A DNA stretch of 64,000 bases, taken from the NCBI GenBank assembly GCA_016711085.1, contig JADJTR010000003.1:186001-250000 (forward strand), read 5' to 3'. Origin of the DNA: Phyllobacteriaceae bacterium. GTDB taxonomy: Bacteria > Pseudomonadota > Alphaproteobacteria > Rhizobiales > Rhizobiaceae. The notes under the pieces were generated by a model, which saw nothing but the letters and a program-made list of their open reading frames with translations, searched no databases and had not been told where the DNA came from. This document shows positions 1 to 11,269 of the stretch, piece by piece (positions within the stretch are counted from its first letter, which is position 1; each line of letters begins with the position of its first letter). The position numbers and the translations under genes are program-made.

Positions 1-1400
1 TGAACGCCCATGGCGGCACGATCATCGAAATCGCCCTCGAAAACGGCAAGTGGAAGCCTGTTCTCGACGGCAAATATAACCGCCGCATCACCGTGGCGAC
101 AGAAATGACGCTTTCCGGTCCGGTCGCGGGCCACGATCGGGTCAAGACCGCCGCCGATCCAACCGGCACGAAAGTGCTCGGCACGCTCAACAATTGCGCC
201 GGCGGCGTCACGCCCTGGGGCACATGGCTGATGGCGGAAGAGAATTTCCACGGCTATTTCGTGGGCGAGTTGCCTGCCGATCACCCCGAGGCCGCCAATT
301 ACGCGCGCTACGGCGTGCCCGAAGGCTGGTACAATTGGGGCAAGTATCACGACCGCTTCGATGTTTCGAAAGAACCCAACGAGGCGAACCGTTTTGGCTG
401 GGTGGTCGAAGTCGATCCGATGGATCCGGCGTCCATTCCGGTCAAACGCACCGCCTTGGGCAGAACCAAGCATGAAGGCGCGGAAAGCGTCGTCAGCAAG
501 GATGGCCGGGTCGTGTTTTATTGCGGCGACGACGAGCGGTTCGACTACGTCTACAAATTTGTCACGGACGGGAAATTCGACCCGACCAACCCTTCCGCCA
601 ACCGGGACCTCCTCGACAGGGGCACGCTCCATGTCGCCAAGTTCAACGAGGATGGCACGGTCGACTGGTTGCCTTTGATCCATGGCCAAAACGGTTTGAC
701 GACCGAAAACGGCTTTGCCGACCAGGCCGGCGTGCTGATCGAAGCGCGCCGGGCCGGCGATGTGCTCGGCGCCACCAAAATGGATCGGCCCGAAGACGTG
801 CAGCCGAACCTGAAGACCGGCAAGGTCTATGTGATGCTGACCAACAACTCCAAGCGCAAGGCGGGCGACGAAAACCCCGCCAATCCCCGCGCCGACAACA
901 AGTTCGGCCATATCATCGAAATCACCGAGGACGGCGGCGATTTCGCGGCGACAAAATCGACCTGGAGCATCCTGCTCAAATGCGGCGATCCCTCAATTGC
1001 CGACGTCGGCGCCAGCTTCTCGGCGGACACGAGCAAGAATGGCTGGTTCGGCATGCCCGACAATTGCGCCATCGACAATGACGGGCGGCTCTGGGTGACG
1101 ACCGACGGCAACTCGTTGAAGGCGACCGGACGCGCAGACGGCGTTTGGGCGGTCGACACCGATGGCGAGGCGCGCGGCACGTCGAAACTTTTCTTCCGCG
1201 TGCCGATCGGCGCCGAAATGTGCGGCCCTTGTTTTGCACCCGGCGGCGAAACGCTTTTCGTCGCCGTCCAGCATCCCGGCGACGACGGATCGGCGACCTT
1301 CGAAAACCCGGCTACCCGCTGGCCTGACTTCAAGGAAGGCATGCCTGTAAGGCCGGCTGTTCTGGCCATCGCCAAACAGGGCGGCGGCCGCATCGGCTGA
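1..1400 (+). CDS. phoX: PhoX-family phosphatase (DUF839), 3' part
   Basis: This frame is open from the first bases of the window (first full codon at 3), so the N-terminus, including any Tat signal, lies outside. The roughly 465 visible residues match the DUF839/PhoX family, periplasmic Ca/Fe-dependent alkaline phosphatases that release phosphate from organic esters. Diagnostic stretches are NNCAGGVTPWGTWLMAEEN near the start of the visible part, YNWGKYHDRFDVSKEP, GRTKHEGAESV, DRPEDVQ, and PDNCAIDNDGRLWVTTDG in the C-terminal half. PhoX genes are commonly in the Pho regulon, which fits the Pho-boxed phn operon at the other end of the window. The family call is strong; the start and its control cannot be seen. 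Confidence 0.9.
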   Translation, partial: NAHGGTIIEIALENGKWKPVLDGKYNRRITVATEMTLSGPVAGHDRVKTAADPTGTKVLGTLNNCAGGVTPWGTWLMAEENFHGYFVGELPADHPEAANYARYGVPEGWYNWGKYHDRFDVSKEPNEANRFGWVVEVDPMDPASIPVKRTALGRTKHEGAESVVSKDGRVVFYCGDDERFDYVYKFVTDGKFDPTNPSANRDLLDRGTLHVAKFNEDGTVDWLPLIHGQNGLTTENGFADQAGVLIEARRAGDVLGATKMDRPEDVQPNLKTGKVYVMLTNNSKRKAGDENPANPRADNKFGHIIEITEDGGDFAATKSTWSILLKCGDPSIADVGASFSADTSKNGWFGMPDNCAIDNDGRLWVTTDGNSLKATGRADGVWAVDTDGEARGTSKLFFRVPIGAEMCGPCFAPGGETLFVAVQHPGDDGSATFENPATRWPDFKEGMPVRPAVLAIAKQGGGRIG

Positions 1401-1459
1401 TCCGGCGACCTGGATCGCGAACGTCCGGCGCATGCCCCGCGCCGGGCGTTTCGATAGTG

Positions 1460-1488
1460 TTGACTTCCCGCGCCATCGCGCCTAGAAG
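1460..1488 (+). promoter_or_regulatory. Probable sigma-70 promoter of rpsD
   Basis: TTGACT at 1460-1465 is followed, after 17 bases, by TAGAAG at 1483-1488. This is a near-consensus housekeeping arrangement about 175 bases ahead of the rpsD start. It would give a leader of roughly 165 nucleotides that includes the three hairpins described separately. Inferred from sequence only. Confidence 0.5.
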
Positions 1489-1577
1489 CCCGCCATCGCC
1501 GGGCGGAGACGTCCGGCGGTTTTATTGACGTGTCCCGTGGAATTCCCCTGCAAAGCCTTGCGCGGGAAATCCTGTCA

Positions 1578-1639
1578 GGAAGCGAAAAAGGCTTCCAGAG
1601 GAGGGCGCGTTTCCCTCGCCCGGAACATGAGGTTCCGGG
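1578..1639 (+). promoter_or_regulatory. Three tandem hairpins in the rpsD leader
   Basis: Three inverted repeats follow each other just ahead of rpsD: GGAAGC/GCTTCC (1578-1583 with 1591-1596), GAGGG/CCCTC (1601-1605 with 1613-1617) and CCCGGAAC/GTTCCGGG (1619-1626 with 1632-1639). The last ends 12 bases before the ribosome binding site. S4 represses its own translation through a structured leader in some bacteria, so autoregulation is the obvious idea. No match to a described alphaproteobacterial S4 leader can be shown here. Confidence 0.45.
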
Positions 1640-1663
1640 TGCAACCTTTTGAGAGGAAATGCG

Positions 1664-2281
1664 ATGAGCAAGCGCGAATCGGCCAAATACAAACTCGATC
1701 GCCGCATGGGCGAAAACATCTGGGGCCGTCCGAAGTCCCCGGTGAACCGCCGCGAATACGGCCCCGGCCAGCATGGCCAGCGCCGCAAGGGCAAGATGAG
1801 CGACTTCGGCCTGCAGCTGCGGGCCAAGCAGAAGCTCAAGGGCTATTACGGCGATATCTCCGAAAAACAGTTCCGCGGCGTTTACGCCGAGGCCTCGCGC
1901 CGCAAGGGCGATACGCCGGACAATCTGATCGGCCTGCTCGAATCGCGCCTCGACGCCGTCGTCTACCGCGCCAAGTTCGTGCCGACGATTTTCGCCGCGC
2001 GCCAGTTTGTCAATCACGGCCATGTCAAGGTCAACGGCCGCCGCGTTAACATCGGCTCCTATTCCTGCAAGCCGGGCGACGTGATCGAGGTGCGCGAGAA
2101 GTCGAAGCAACTCGTCATCGTGCTCGAGTCGGTGGGTCTCGCCGAACGCGACGTGCCGGACTACATCGAAGCCGATCATCACAAGATGACCGCCAAATTC
2201 GTGCGCATCCCCGGCCTCGCCGAGGTTCCGTACGCGGTGCAGATGGAGCCGAACCTGGTCGTCGAATTCTATTCGCGCTGA
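1664..2281 (+). CDS. rpsD: 30S ribosomal protein S4
   Basis: Encodes 205 residues, the usual length for S4, a primary 16S rRNA-binding protein of the small subunit. The start MSKRESAKYKLDRRMGENIW and the motif NRREYGPGQHGQRRKGK near residues 30-45 are typical of alphaproteobacterial S4. The S4 RNA-binding domain lies near residues 94-160 (SRLDAVVYRAKFVPT, VNHGHVKVNGRRVNI). The ATG at 1664 was chosen because GAGAGGAAA at 1651-1659 gives proper spacing; an in-frame upstream extension would remove that site. The gene stands alone with its own promoter, structured leader and strong terminator. Confidence 0.97.
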   Translation: MSKRESAKYKLDRRMGENIWGRPKSPVNRREYGPGQHGQRRKGKMSDFGLQLRAKQKLKGYYGDISEKQFRGVYAEASRRKGDTPDNLIGLLESRLDAVVYRAKFVPTIFAARQFVNHGHVKVNGRRVNIGSYSCKPGDVIEVREKSKQLVIVLESVGLAERDVPDYIEADHHKMTAKFVRIPGLAEVPYAVQMEPNLVVEFYSR

Positions 2282-2304
2282 ACGATCGGCATCGCAATCG
2301 AAAG

Positions 2305-2332
2305 ACCGCCCGGATTTCCGGGCGGTTTTTTT
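2305..2332 (+). terminator. Rho-independent terminator after rpsD
   Basis: A 9-bp perfect stem, ACCGCCCGG (2305-2313) with CCGGGCGGT (2318-2326), has a four-base loop and is followed by a run of T to 2332. It starts 24 bases after the rpsD stop codon. Confidence 0.9.
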
Positions 2333-2389
2333 CGTTCCGTGACACGGAATATCTTCTGTACCGGATATGTCTTGTGTACTGCAGCGACG

Positions 2390-3943
2390 ATGAGCGGAAA
2401 CGTGTCTGATCCGATTGCATCCAGCCGCCGGTTCGCCGTCCCTCCGGACGGACATGCCGCGGGATTTCCACTGCATCGCCTTTCCCGTCAGGTGTTGCCG
2501 GCATTGGCGATTATCACCGTTTTCTGGACGCTTTACGCCTATTGGTCGAATTACAATCTCGATCGCTTCATCGACATGCTGGAGAACTATGCGCTGGGCC
2601 GCCGCTGGGCGCTCGGCTACCCCAAACATCCCCCGCTTTCTCAATGGACTACCGCGGCCTGGTTCAGCGTTCTGCCGACCGGCGATTTTGCTTATCGCGC
2701 CCTGACGGCGCTCAATCTCGCCACCGGCCTCGGCCTGATGGCGGCGCTGGCGCGGCGTTTCCTCGATCCGGCCCAGCAAATGGCCGCCCTGGCAGTTTCC
2801 CTGGCCATACCGCTGATGTCGTTTCTGGCCATGACCTACAACGCCAACAGCGCCATGATTCCCTATTGGGCGGGTGCAGCGCTCGCCTATTTCGGCGTCA
2901 TCGAACGCCGGTCCATGGTCGCCGCAACGGCGCTCGGTTTGTGCATCGGATTGGCGCTGTTGTCGAAATACTACTCCGCCGTCCTGGTGCTTTCGCTTCT
3001 GGCGCATTCCCTCTTCGACCGCGAGGTTCGACCGCTGTGGCGCACCGGCCTTCCGTGGATCGCAATGGCGGTGGCGACCGCCGTTTTCGCGCCGCATGCG
3101 GTGTGGCTGGGACAGAACGGTTTCGGGCCGGTGACCTATGCGGCGCTCGAGCAAGGCGACCGGTCACTTGGCGGAGTGGTCGGCAGCAATCTCGCCTTCA
3201 TCGCTTCGCAGTTCGCCTACGCCCTGCCTGGCCTGGCGCCGCTGGCGCTCTATCGCCGGCGCGGCGACAATCTCGCTTTGTTTGATTTTCGCTCAGTGCT
3301 CGCGCTCGACGACAGACCGCTAGGCCGCGACTGGCTGTTCCTTACGCGCGGGCCGCCGCGCGCAACGATCGTTTTATCCTTGGCAATGGCATCGCCGGTG
3401 ACAACGACCTGGAGCATGCCGGCGGCGATGTTCTGGCCGGTTTTGCTCACCCTCCTGCTTCAGCGCGAGATCGCCAACCGGCGCGCGCGAACCGGTATGG
3501 CGTTCATTATTTCTTTCGCTGTCGTCCTGCTCGCCCTCAGTCCGGTCATTCAGCGGGCGCTCCTGAGGGAAGCCGGCGTCAACAGCGCCGTCCCGGTCCG
3601 GCGCATGGTCGCCGCCGCTGAAAGCGCCTGGGCGCAAGCGGCCGGCGCGCCGCTCGATTTCGTCACCGGCGAGAATTTCCTCGCCTACGGCGCGTCGTTT
3701 TACGCAGGCGGCAATCCGCTGGCGGTCAAACCGGCAGAAGTCGAAGGGGATGATCCGATCGGCAACGCATTCAGGCGCTCCGGCGTGCTGGCCATGTGCC
3801 GGTCGGAAAAATGCCTGTCGGCGGAGTGGCTTGCGGCGAACGGATTTCGCATGCTTCCAACCATCGTCGTGCCGGGTGAACCGGGCGCGGGCGGTCCCGC
3901 CTCCTATCCTGTGCACCTGTGGGTCAAGACGCCAGCGCCATGA
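2390..3943 (+). CDS. GT39/ArnT-like membrane glycosyltransferase
   Basis: About 517 residues with many hydrophobic helices, resembling the GT39/PMT_2 family, which moves a sugar from a polyprenyl-phosphate carrier on the outer face of the inner membrane. Family signs are the first-loop acidic stretch after helix 1 (NYNLDRFIDMLENYALGRRWALGYPKHPP), the helix with NSAMIPYW, and a later TTTWSMPAAMFWPVLL. The ATG at 2390 begins MSGNVSDPIA; upstream in-frame codons overlap the rpsD terminator. Residues from about 300 to 345 (bases 3290-3375) read poorly, without the expected hydrophobic helix, so compensating indels are possible there. The next two genes look like its operon partners. The acceptor is unknown. 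Confidence 0.75.
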   Translation: MSGNVSDPIASSRRFAVPPDGHAAGFPLHRLSRQVLPALAIITVFWTLYAYWSNYNLDRFIDMLENYALGRRWALGYPKHPPLSQWTTAAWFSVLPTGDFAYRALTALNLATGLGLMAALARRFLDPAQQMAALAVSLAIPLMSFLAMTYNANSAMIPYWAGAALAYFGVIERRSMVAATALGLCIGLALLSKYYSAVLVLSLLAHSLFDREVRPLWRTGLPWIAMAVATAVFAPHAVWLGQNGFGPVTYAALEQGDRSLGGVVGSNLAFIASQFAYALPGLAPLALYRRRGDNLALFDFRSVLALDDRPLGRDWLFLTRGPPRATIVLSLAMASPVTTTWSMPAAMFWPVLLTLLLQREIANRRARTGMAFIISFAVVLLALSPVIQRALLREAGVNSAVPVRRMVAAAESAWAQAAGAPLDFVTGENFLAYGASFYAGGNPLAVKPAEVEGDDPIGNAFRRSGVLAMCRSEKCLSAEWLAANGFRMLPTIVVPGEPGAGGPASYPVHLWVKTPAP

Positions 3944-4007
3944 CGATACGAGCTTGCCGGGCGGGGAGGGCAGGGTTATTCGGAATGCGGGTGAGTGGGA
4001 AAATCGC

Positions 4008-5186
4008 ATGGTGGCCTGGTTTGCACGTCTTGGCGTGAGCGCGCCGCACGCGGTCTTTGCGTTCGCCGCGGGCGCGCTGACCCTGTTGGCCTGGCCGCCG
4101 GAAAGGCCGTCGGCTCAGGTCGCGCGCTTCACCGCGCCGGTCGATCGGCAATTCCCCGACATGGCCGCGGCGCATTTTTCCGAGGACGTCATTGCAAGCT
4201 ACAAGAATGGAACGGCGCACAGCCCATCCATTCTGGCTTTCGATGACGGTCGTCTGCTGGCAACCTGGTTCCAGGGATCGGCGGAAGCGCAAAGAGATGT
4301 CGCCATTCAGGCGTCGCACCGAATCGACGGCGGATGGTCGGTTCCTTCGGCGATCCTTTCGGCGCCGGAGGAACGCCTGGCTCGCCAGCATTTCGTCGCG
4401 ACACTCGGCAATCCCGCGCTCTTTCACGGCGCGGACGGCTCGATCAAACTCGCCCATGTCATGACCGTGCTCGGTGGATGGTCGACATCGCGCATTGCGT
4501 TGCGGAGCTCGACCGACGGCGGCCGGACCTTTGGAAAGGCAAAGGTTTTACGCCTGTCGCCGTTTTTCAATCTCTCGCATCTCGTGCGCTTTCCCGCGCT
4601 CGAGATGGCCGACGGGCTTCTTGGCCTGCCGGCCTATGGCGAGTTCATCTGGGGAATGACGGAAATCGCCGTGTTCGACAAAACCGGCCGAGTGGTCGAC
4701 AAGCGCCGCATCGGCGGCGGCGGCAATGCCGGCATCCAGGCCGACCTGCTTTGGGCCGGCGGAGACACGATGGAGACGTTTCTTCGGCCGACCGGTTCGA
4801 TGAGGCAGCGGGCCTACCGCTCGGAGAGCCGCGATGCGGGCGTGACTTGGAGCGACCCTGTTCCCGGCGAGTGGCCGAATTCCGGCGCGCCGGTGTGTTC
4901 TGAACGGTTTGCCGATGGCGCAGCCGTCCTTGCCTCGAATGAGGATGAAAGGGGACGCCGGCGCCTGGTTCTGCGCTATCGGCCGGCGAATGAGGACACA
5001 TGGCGGCGCATAGACACCGAAATCGTCGGCGACGCCGGCGCGGAAAGCCTGTCCTATTGCGCCATTGCGCTGGAGCGCGGCGAGATTGCCCACATGGTCT
5101 ACAGCCGCTTCTCCGACCGCAGCATCCGTCATGTCGAATTCAATCAGCGTTGGCTGGTCGATCATTCGGCAAAAGGGGGCGGATGA
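4008..5186 (+). CDS. Exported sialidase-like (Asp-box, BNR) protein
   Basis: A 392-residue protein with an N-terminal hydrophobic helix (residues about 10-29, signal or anchor). It has two Asp boxes, SSTDGGRTF near residues 167-175 and SRDAGVTW near 274-281, and the opening AHSPSILAFDDGRLLATWFQG typical of the six-bladed sialidase fold. Such proteins include exo-sialidases and related glycosidases. The catalytic arginine triad cannot be confirmed by eye, so the substrate is open. The start at 4008 is the ATG just before the signal helix. The stop overlaps the next start. The position between a GT39-like transferase and a small membrane protein suggests a role with a surface glycan. Confidence 0.7.
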   Translation: MVAWFARLGVSAPHAVFAFAAGALTLLAWPPERPSAQVARFTAPVDRQFPDMAAAHFSEDVIASYKNGTAHSPSILAFDDGRLLATWFQGSAEAQRDVAIQASHRIDGGWSVPSAILSAPEERLARQHFVATLGNPALFHGADGSIKLAHVMTVLGGWSTSRIALRSSTDGGRTFGKAKVLRLSPFFNLSHLVRFPALEMADGLLGLPAYGEFIWGMTEIAVFDKTGRVVDKRRIGGGGNAGIQADLLWAGGDTMETFLRPTGSMRQRAYRSESRDAGVTWSDPVPGEWPNSGAPVCSERFADGAAVLASNEDERGRRRLVLRYRPANEDTWRRIDTEIVGDAGAESLSYCAIALERGEIAHMVYSRFSDRSIRHVEFNQRWLVDHSAKGGG

Positions 5187-5854
5187 TGGGTCCGGTTCTC
5201 GACGATTTCGGCGCTTGGTTCGCCGCCGGGATGATCGCGCTGGCGCCGCTATCGCTGCTGCCCGCGCGTCGCGGCGTGCTGTTCGGCGTTGCGGCGGCGT
5301 TCGCAGTGGCGACGAGCGTCCTTCCGGTGTTCGAATCGACCGTGCATGTGGTGTTGCGCACGCTGGTTACGCCGCTTGGCGCTGCGTATTACATTGTCGC
5401 CGGCTCGATGCTCGCCACCTTCGGAATCGGGAAACCGATCGCGACGGCGCGGGATGAAGCGACATTCGCCACCATCGTCGCGCTCTCGGGCGCGGCGCTT
5501 TACGCTTCCGCCCTCGACTTCATCCGGCCCGATTTCTACCGCTCCGGCTTCGACGGCCGCGTTGTCGTTGTTCTTGTCCTCGCCGCGCTGGCGGCCGGCG
5601 TCGCCTTTCGGTCTTGGATGACCCTTGGCTGGATCGGGCTCGCCGCAGTGATGAAGATCGCCGGCGTTGTTGACAGCGCCAATGCTTTCGACCACTTCAT
5701 CGATCCCTTGGCATGGATCACCTGCGTCACCCTGGCATTGGCGCACGCATTGGCGAAATTCACACCGTGGACGCTTCCCTTTCTCGGCTACCGAATGAGC
5801 GCCCGGCCGGGCAGACCGATCGGCTGGACGGCGCGGACGCCGGGGGCGACCTGA
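5183..5854 (+). CDS. Multi-pass membrane protein of unknown function
   Basis: Encodes 223 residues that are mostly hydrophobic, with about six or seven predicted membrane helices (for example FAAGMIALAPLSLLPARR, GVLFGVAAAFAVATSVLPVF, VVVVLVLAALAAGVAF and ITCVTLALAHALAKF). Its ATGATG start overlaps the TGA of the sialidase-like gene, which implies translational coupling. I recognise no named family. The end overlaps the start region of ttcA. By position it is the third gene of the envelope-glycan trio. Confidence 0.65.
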   Translation: MMGPVLDDFGAWFAAGMIALAPLSLLPARRGVLFGVAAAFAVATSVLPVFESTVHVVLRTLVTPLGAAYYIVAGSMLATFGIGKPIATARDEATFATIVALSGAALYASALDFIRPDFYRSGFDGRVVVVLVLAALAAGVAFRSWMTLGWIGLAAVMKIAGVVDSANAFDHFIDPLAWITCVTLALAHALAKFTPWTLPFLGYRMSARPGRPIGWTARTPGAT

Positions 5855-6689
5855 GCGACGCGTCGCCGGACAATCTGTTTGCCCATGCGCCGCCATCGGT
5901 GGAATTCAACAAGTTGCGCAAACGCCTGTTGCGGCAGGCGCGCGAGGCGATTGAGGCTTACGCCATGGTCGAACCGGGCGCGCGCTGGCTTGTGGCGTTG
6001 TCGGGCGGCAAGGATTCCTGGGCGCTGCTGGCCGTGCTGCTCGACCTCAAATGGCGCGGGCTGCTGCCGGTCGAGCTTCTGGCCTGCAACCTCGACCAGG
6101 GCCAACCCGGATTTCCCAAGGGCGTCATCGGCGCCCACCTCGACAAACTCGGCGTGGCGCACCGCATTGAGGAACAGGACACCTATTCGGTCGTCACCGA
6201 CAAGATTGCCGGCGGCAATACCTATTGTTAGCTGTGCTCGCGGCTCAGGCGCGGCCATCTCTACCGCGTGGCGCGCGAAGAGGGGTGTTCGGCGCTGGTT
6301 CTCGGGCATCATCGCGAGGACGTGCTTGAGACGTTCTTCATGAACCTTTTCCATGGCGGACGGCTTGCCGCCATGCCGCCGAAACTGCTCAACGACGAAG
6401 GCGACGTTCTGGTGCTGCGCCCGCTCGCCTTCGCCGCCGAGGCCGATCTCGGCAAGTTCGCCTCCGCCCTCGATTTCCCGATCATTCCCTGCGATCTGTG
6501 CGGCAGCCAGGATGGCCTGCAACGCAACGCAATGAAAGCGATGCTCGACGACATCGAGCGGCGCATGCCCGGCCGCAAGGACACGATGATCCGGGCCCTG
6601 GCCAATGCGCGGCCGAGCCATTTGCTCGACCGGAGCCTGTTCGATTTTACCGCAATCGCTCCCGGCGGACCGAACTTGCAGGAAATGCC

Positions 6690-6693
<4 letters not shown>
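5800..6693 (+). CDS. ttcA: tRNA 2-thiocytidine synthetase TtcA, with an in-frame amber stop
   Basis: TtcA adds sulfur to C32 of certain tRNAs, using ATP and a 4Fe-4S cluster. The PP-loop SGGKDS lies at 6000-6018, with SVEFNKLRKRLLRQAREAIEAY before it and GHHREDVLETFFMNLFHGGRLAAMPPKL after it. The family motif C-S-L-C-S-R-L-R-R-G is here C-TAG-L-C-S-R-L-R-R-G: the amber codon is at 6229-6231, between the two cluster-binding cysteines. One base change from TCG (Ser) explains it, and the frame is otherwise intact to TAG at 6691. The start is uncertain; the frame is open from 5713 but the conserved part begins near 5874. The last bases overlap the parE stop on the opposite strand. Confidence 0.85.
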
Positions 6694-8711
<2,018 letters not shown>

Positions 8712-8885
8712 GGAATTCCCGTTGCGAATCAGGCTGGCGATATTGCCACGGTTCCCGGCGCGGTGCGACCGCACGGTTCGGCAAGGCTTTGCTAACCATG
8801 GGCGCCGATGGGCGGAAAGTCGCGGTCCATTCATTGCCGGATTGTTTAGGAATAACTCCTAGTTTGATCGGAAATCTCCCGGCGA

Positions 8886-9803
8886 ATGAGAGGCTTGGGC
8901 GTGAAACACAAGGCGGTGACGATGTTGGGGCTGGCGGCCGTCGTGGGCGGCGTCGCCATATTTTTCGCCGACATGTGGATATCCAAGAATGCCGCGCCGC
9001 CGCCGGCGGAAGTGCGCATGATCGAAATGCCGGCAGCGCCCGCGAAGGTGTTCAAGACCATTGTCGTGGCGTCCTCGCCGCTCACTTTCGGCGAAACCAT
9101 CAAACGCGAGCAGCTCGTCGAAATTCCGTGGGCCGAAGGCTCGGTTCCCGAGGGCGCCAGCGAAACGGTCGATGGCCTGCTCAAGGCGGGTGACCGAATC
9201 GTTCTGGCGAACATCCAGACCAACGAACCCGTGCTTTTGTCCAAGCTTTCCGGTCCGGGCGGCAAGGCGACGCTGTCAACCCTGCTCGGGCCCGGCATGC
9301 GCGCGGTGCCGATCCGCAAAGGCGAACTCGGCGAATTGGACGGCCTCGTCGCCGCCGGCGACCGCGTCGATCTGGTGCTGACGCGCGACGCCGGGCGCAT
9401 TGCCGAAACCGAGACCAACGCCGAGAACGCGGCCGGTTCGTCCATGGCCACCGAAGTGGTCATCGAAAACGTCAAGGTTCTGACCGTCGCGCAAACCGGA
9501 GATGGCGATACCGGCGAGCGCTCCGCCGTCACCGTCGAGGTCACGCCATCCGGGGCGCAGAAAATCACGCTCGCCCGTTCGGTCGGAACCTTGTCGCTGG
9601 CGTTGCGCGGCGTCGACAACGCCGAAACGTCGTCGACCGGCGTCACGACCATTTCATCCTTCCTTGGCTCGGCCATTTCGGGGATCGAGGAAAGCGTCCG
9701 CTCGATTAACGCCGAAGAGGAAAAGAAGCCGAAGATGAAAACCGTCATCGTGACGCGCGGCGTTGAAACGCAGAGCTATTCAGTGGTTTCGCCATCGAAC
9801 TGA
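8886..9803 (+). CDS. cpaB: Flp/Tad pilus assembly protein CpaB
   Basis: A 305-residue inner-membrane-anchored periplasmic protein of the Tad secretion system (RcpC/CpaB family), thought to help the outer-membrane secretin channel. One N-terminal helix (about residues 10-29) is followed by a SAF-like domain (VVASSPLTFGETIKREQLVEIPWAE, then the Ala-Val-Pro-Ile-Arg strand near residues 139-143). ATG at 8886 and GTG at 8901 are both possible. It opens a tightly packed operon running to tadC, transcribed away from parE. Confidence 0.9.
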   Translation: MRGLGVKHKAVTMLGLAAVVGGVAIFFADMWISKNAAPPPAEVRMIEMPAAPAKVFKTIVVASSPLTFGETIKREQLVEIPWAEGSVPEGASETVDGLLKAGDRIVLANIQTNEPVLLSKLSGPGGKATLSTLLGPGMRAVPIRKGELGELDGLVAAGDRVDLVLTRDAGRIAETETNAENAAGSSMATEVVIENVKVLTVAQTGDGDTGERSAVTVEVTPSGAQKITLARSVGTLSLALRGVDNAETSSTGVTTISSFLGSAISGIEESVRSINAEEEKKPKMKTVIVTRGVETQSYSVVSPSN

Positions 9804-9844
9804 ATGTCCGGGCGGCCGGGGCGCCGTCCTAAAGGGGCTGGGGA

Positions 9845-11264
9845 ATGAGTGCTTTCGGGTTTGCTGGCGTAAAAAGCGCGATGCGCGCATTCGCCTTGGT
9901 TGTCGCAGCTGGAGCGTCGATCAGGGGTGACAACCGTTGACGCTTTCGCCAAAGACAATGTGATCACCATTTCCGGGAACCGCAGCACGACGGTCAAGGT
10001 TGCGAAGGGCAAGCCCCAAACGATCCGGACTTCGGCCGCTTTCTATGAAATCGTCATCGGCGATCCCAATATCGCCAACGTCAATCCGCTGACCGACCGG
10101 TCGTTCTACGTGCTCGGCAATGCCCTCGGGACGACCGGCATCGCGCTGTTCGACGAAAACAAGCAGATGGTCGGTTCGGTCGACATCGAGGTGACGCTCG
10201 ACACCGAACGGCTGTCTTCGACCATCCGCGAAGCCGTACCCGGTTCGGACATCAAGGTCGGCTCGGCCAATGGCCGGGTCGTGCTTTCCGGTTCAGCCAA
10301 GGATGCGGTGGCGGCCGACAAGGCCAAGAAGATCGCCACCAACTTCTCCGGTGATGAGGACGTCATCAATTCGGTCGACATCTCCTCGTCGCAGCAGGTT
10401 CAACTCAATGTCCGCTTCGTCGAGATGAACCGCGACATCGGCCAGGAACTCGGCTCCAAGTTGGGCGTCCGCTACATGGACGGCGTCAACACCGTTTCGT
10501 TCAATTCCGCGCCATCGGCATCGACGTCGAGCCCCGCCGCGACGTTGGCAAGCGCGCTCACCATCGGCAAGTTCAATATCGACCTGGCCATCAAGGCGCT
10601 GGAAGACAAGGGCGTGGCGCGTCGACTGGCCGAGCCGAACCTGATTGCGCGCTCCGGCGAAACGGCGAGTTTTCTCGCCGGTGGCGAATTCCCCATTCCG
10701 GTGGCGCAAGACGCCAACAAGGTCACGGTCGAATTCAAGAAATACGGCGTCAGCCTCGAATTCACGCCGAAAGTCCTGGAAAACGGCCTGATCAGCCTCG
10801 ACATTGCTCCGGAAGTCTCGTCCGTCGATCCTTCGTCGTCCTATAATATCGGCAATATTTCGATCCCGGGTTTCATTGTTCGCCGGGCGAAGACCTCGGT
10901 TGATCTGAAGAGCGGCCAGAGTTTCATGGTCGCCGGCCTTTTACAGAGCCAGAACGACGTGGCCCTGCAACGCCTTCCCCGCGTCGGCCGGTTGCCGGTG
11001 CTCGGATCGCTGTTTTCATCCAAGGCCTACCAGCGCCGCGAGACCGACCTCGTCATCATCATCACGCCCTATCTGGTCAAGCCCGTCGATCCGTCCAAGA
11101 AATTGGCCGAACCGACCGACGGTACGCGCGCGCCGACCGAAACCGAGTATTTCGTCGGCAACGTCGATGAGGTCAAAGTGTCGGACATCAACCGCGCCAA
11201 GGCTGGCGCCAATTCGGCCGGCGCCACCTCCGCCGGTCATTTCCTCGATCTGCCGCAGGAGTGA
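9845..11264 (+). CDS. cpaC: Tad pilus outer-membrane secretin CpaC, frameshifted near its start
   Basis: CpaC/RcpA is the secretin through which the Flp pilus leaves the cell. From about 9921 the frame encodes a pilus-assembly N-terminal domain (VITISGNRSTTVKV, ANVNPLTDRSFYVLG), a BON-like part (VGSANGRVVLSGSA) and the secretin core with LAEPNLIARSGETASFLAGGE and the C-terminal TDLVIIITPYLVKPV. The signal peptide (MSAFGFAGVKSAMRAFALVVAAGAS) starts at ATG 9845, with a GGGG-rich ribosome site, but in another frame. One extra base around 9920-9929 (TCAGGGG) would join them. Without correction the ORF would start at an unlikely TTG and lack an export signal. Confidence 0.87.
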
Positions 11265-11269
11265 GTTCG

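Noticed and set aside
827..3154. A 775-codon minus-strand frame opposite phoX, rpsD and the glycosyltransferase
   Set aside because: It crosses rpsD and its terminator in antisense and has no recognisable domain.
6220..6240. Pyrrolysine or other recoding at the TtcA amber codon
   Set aside because: Nothing else in the window suggests amber recoding: other genes use TAG as a stop (for example the DUF2798 gene), and serine is the family residue here.
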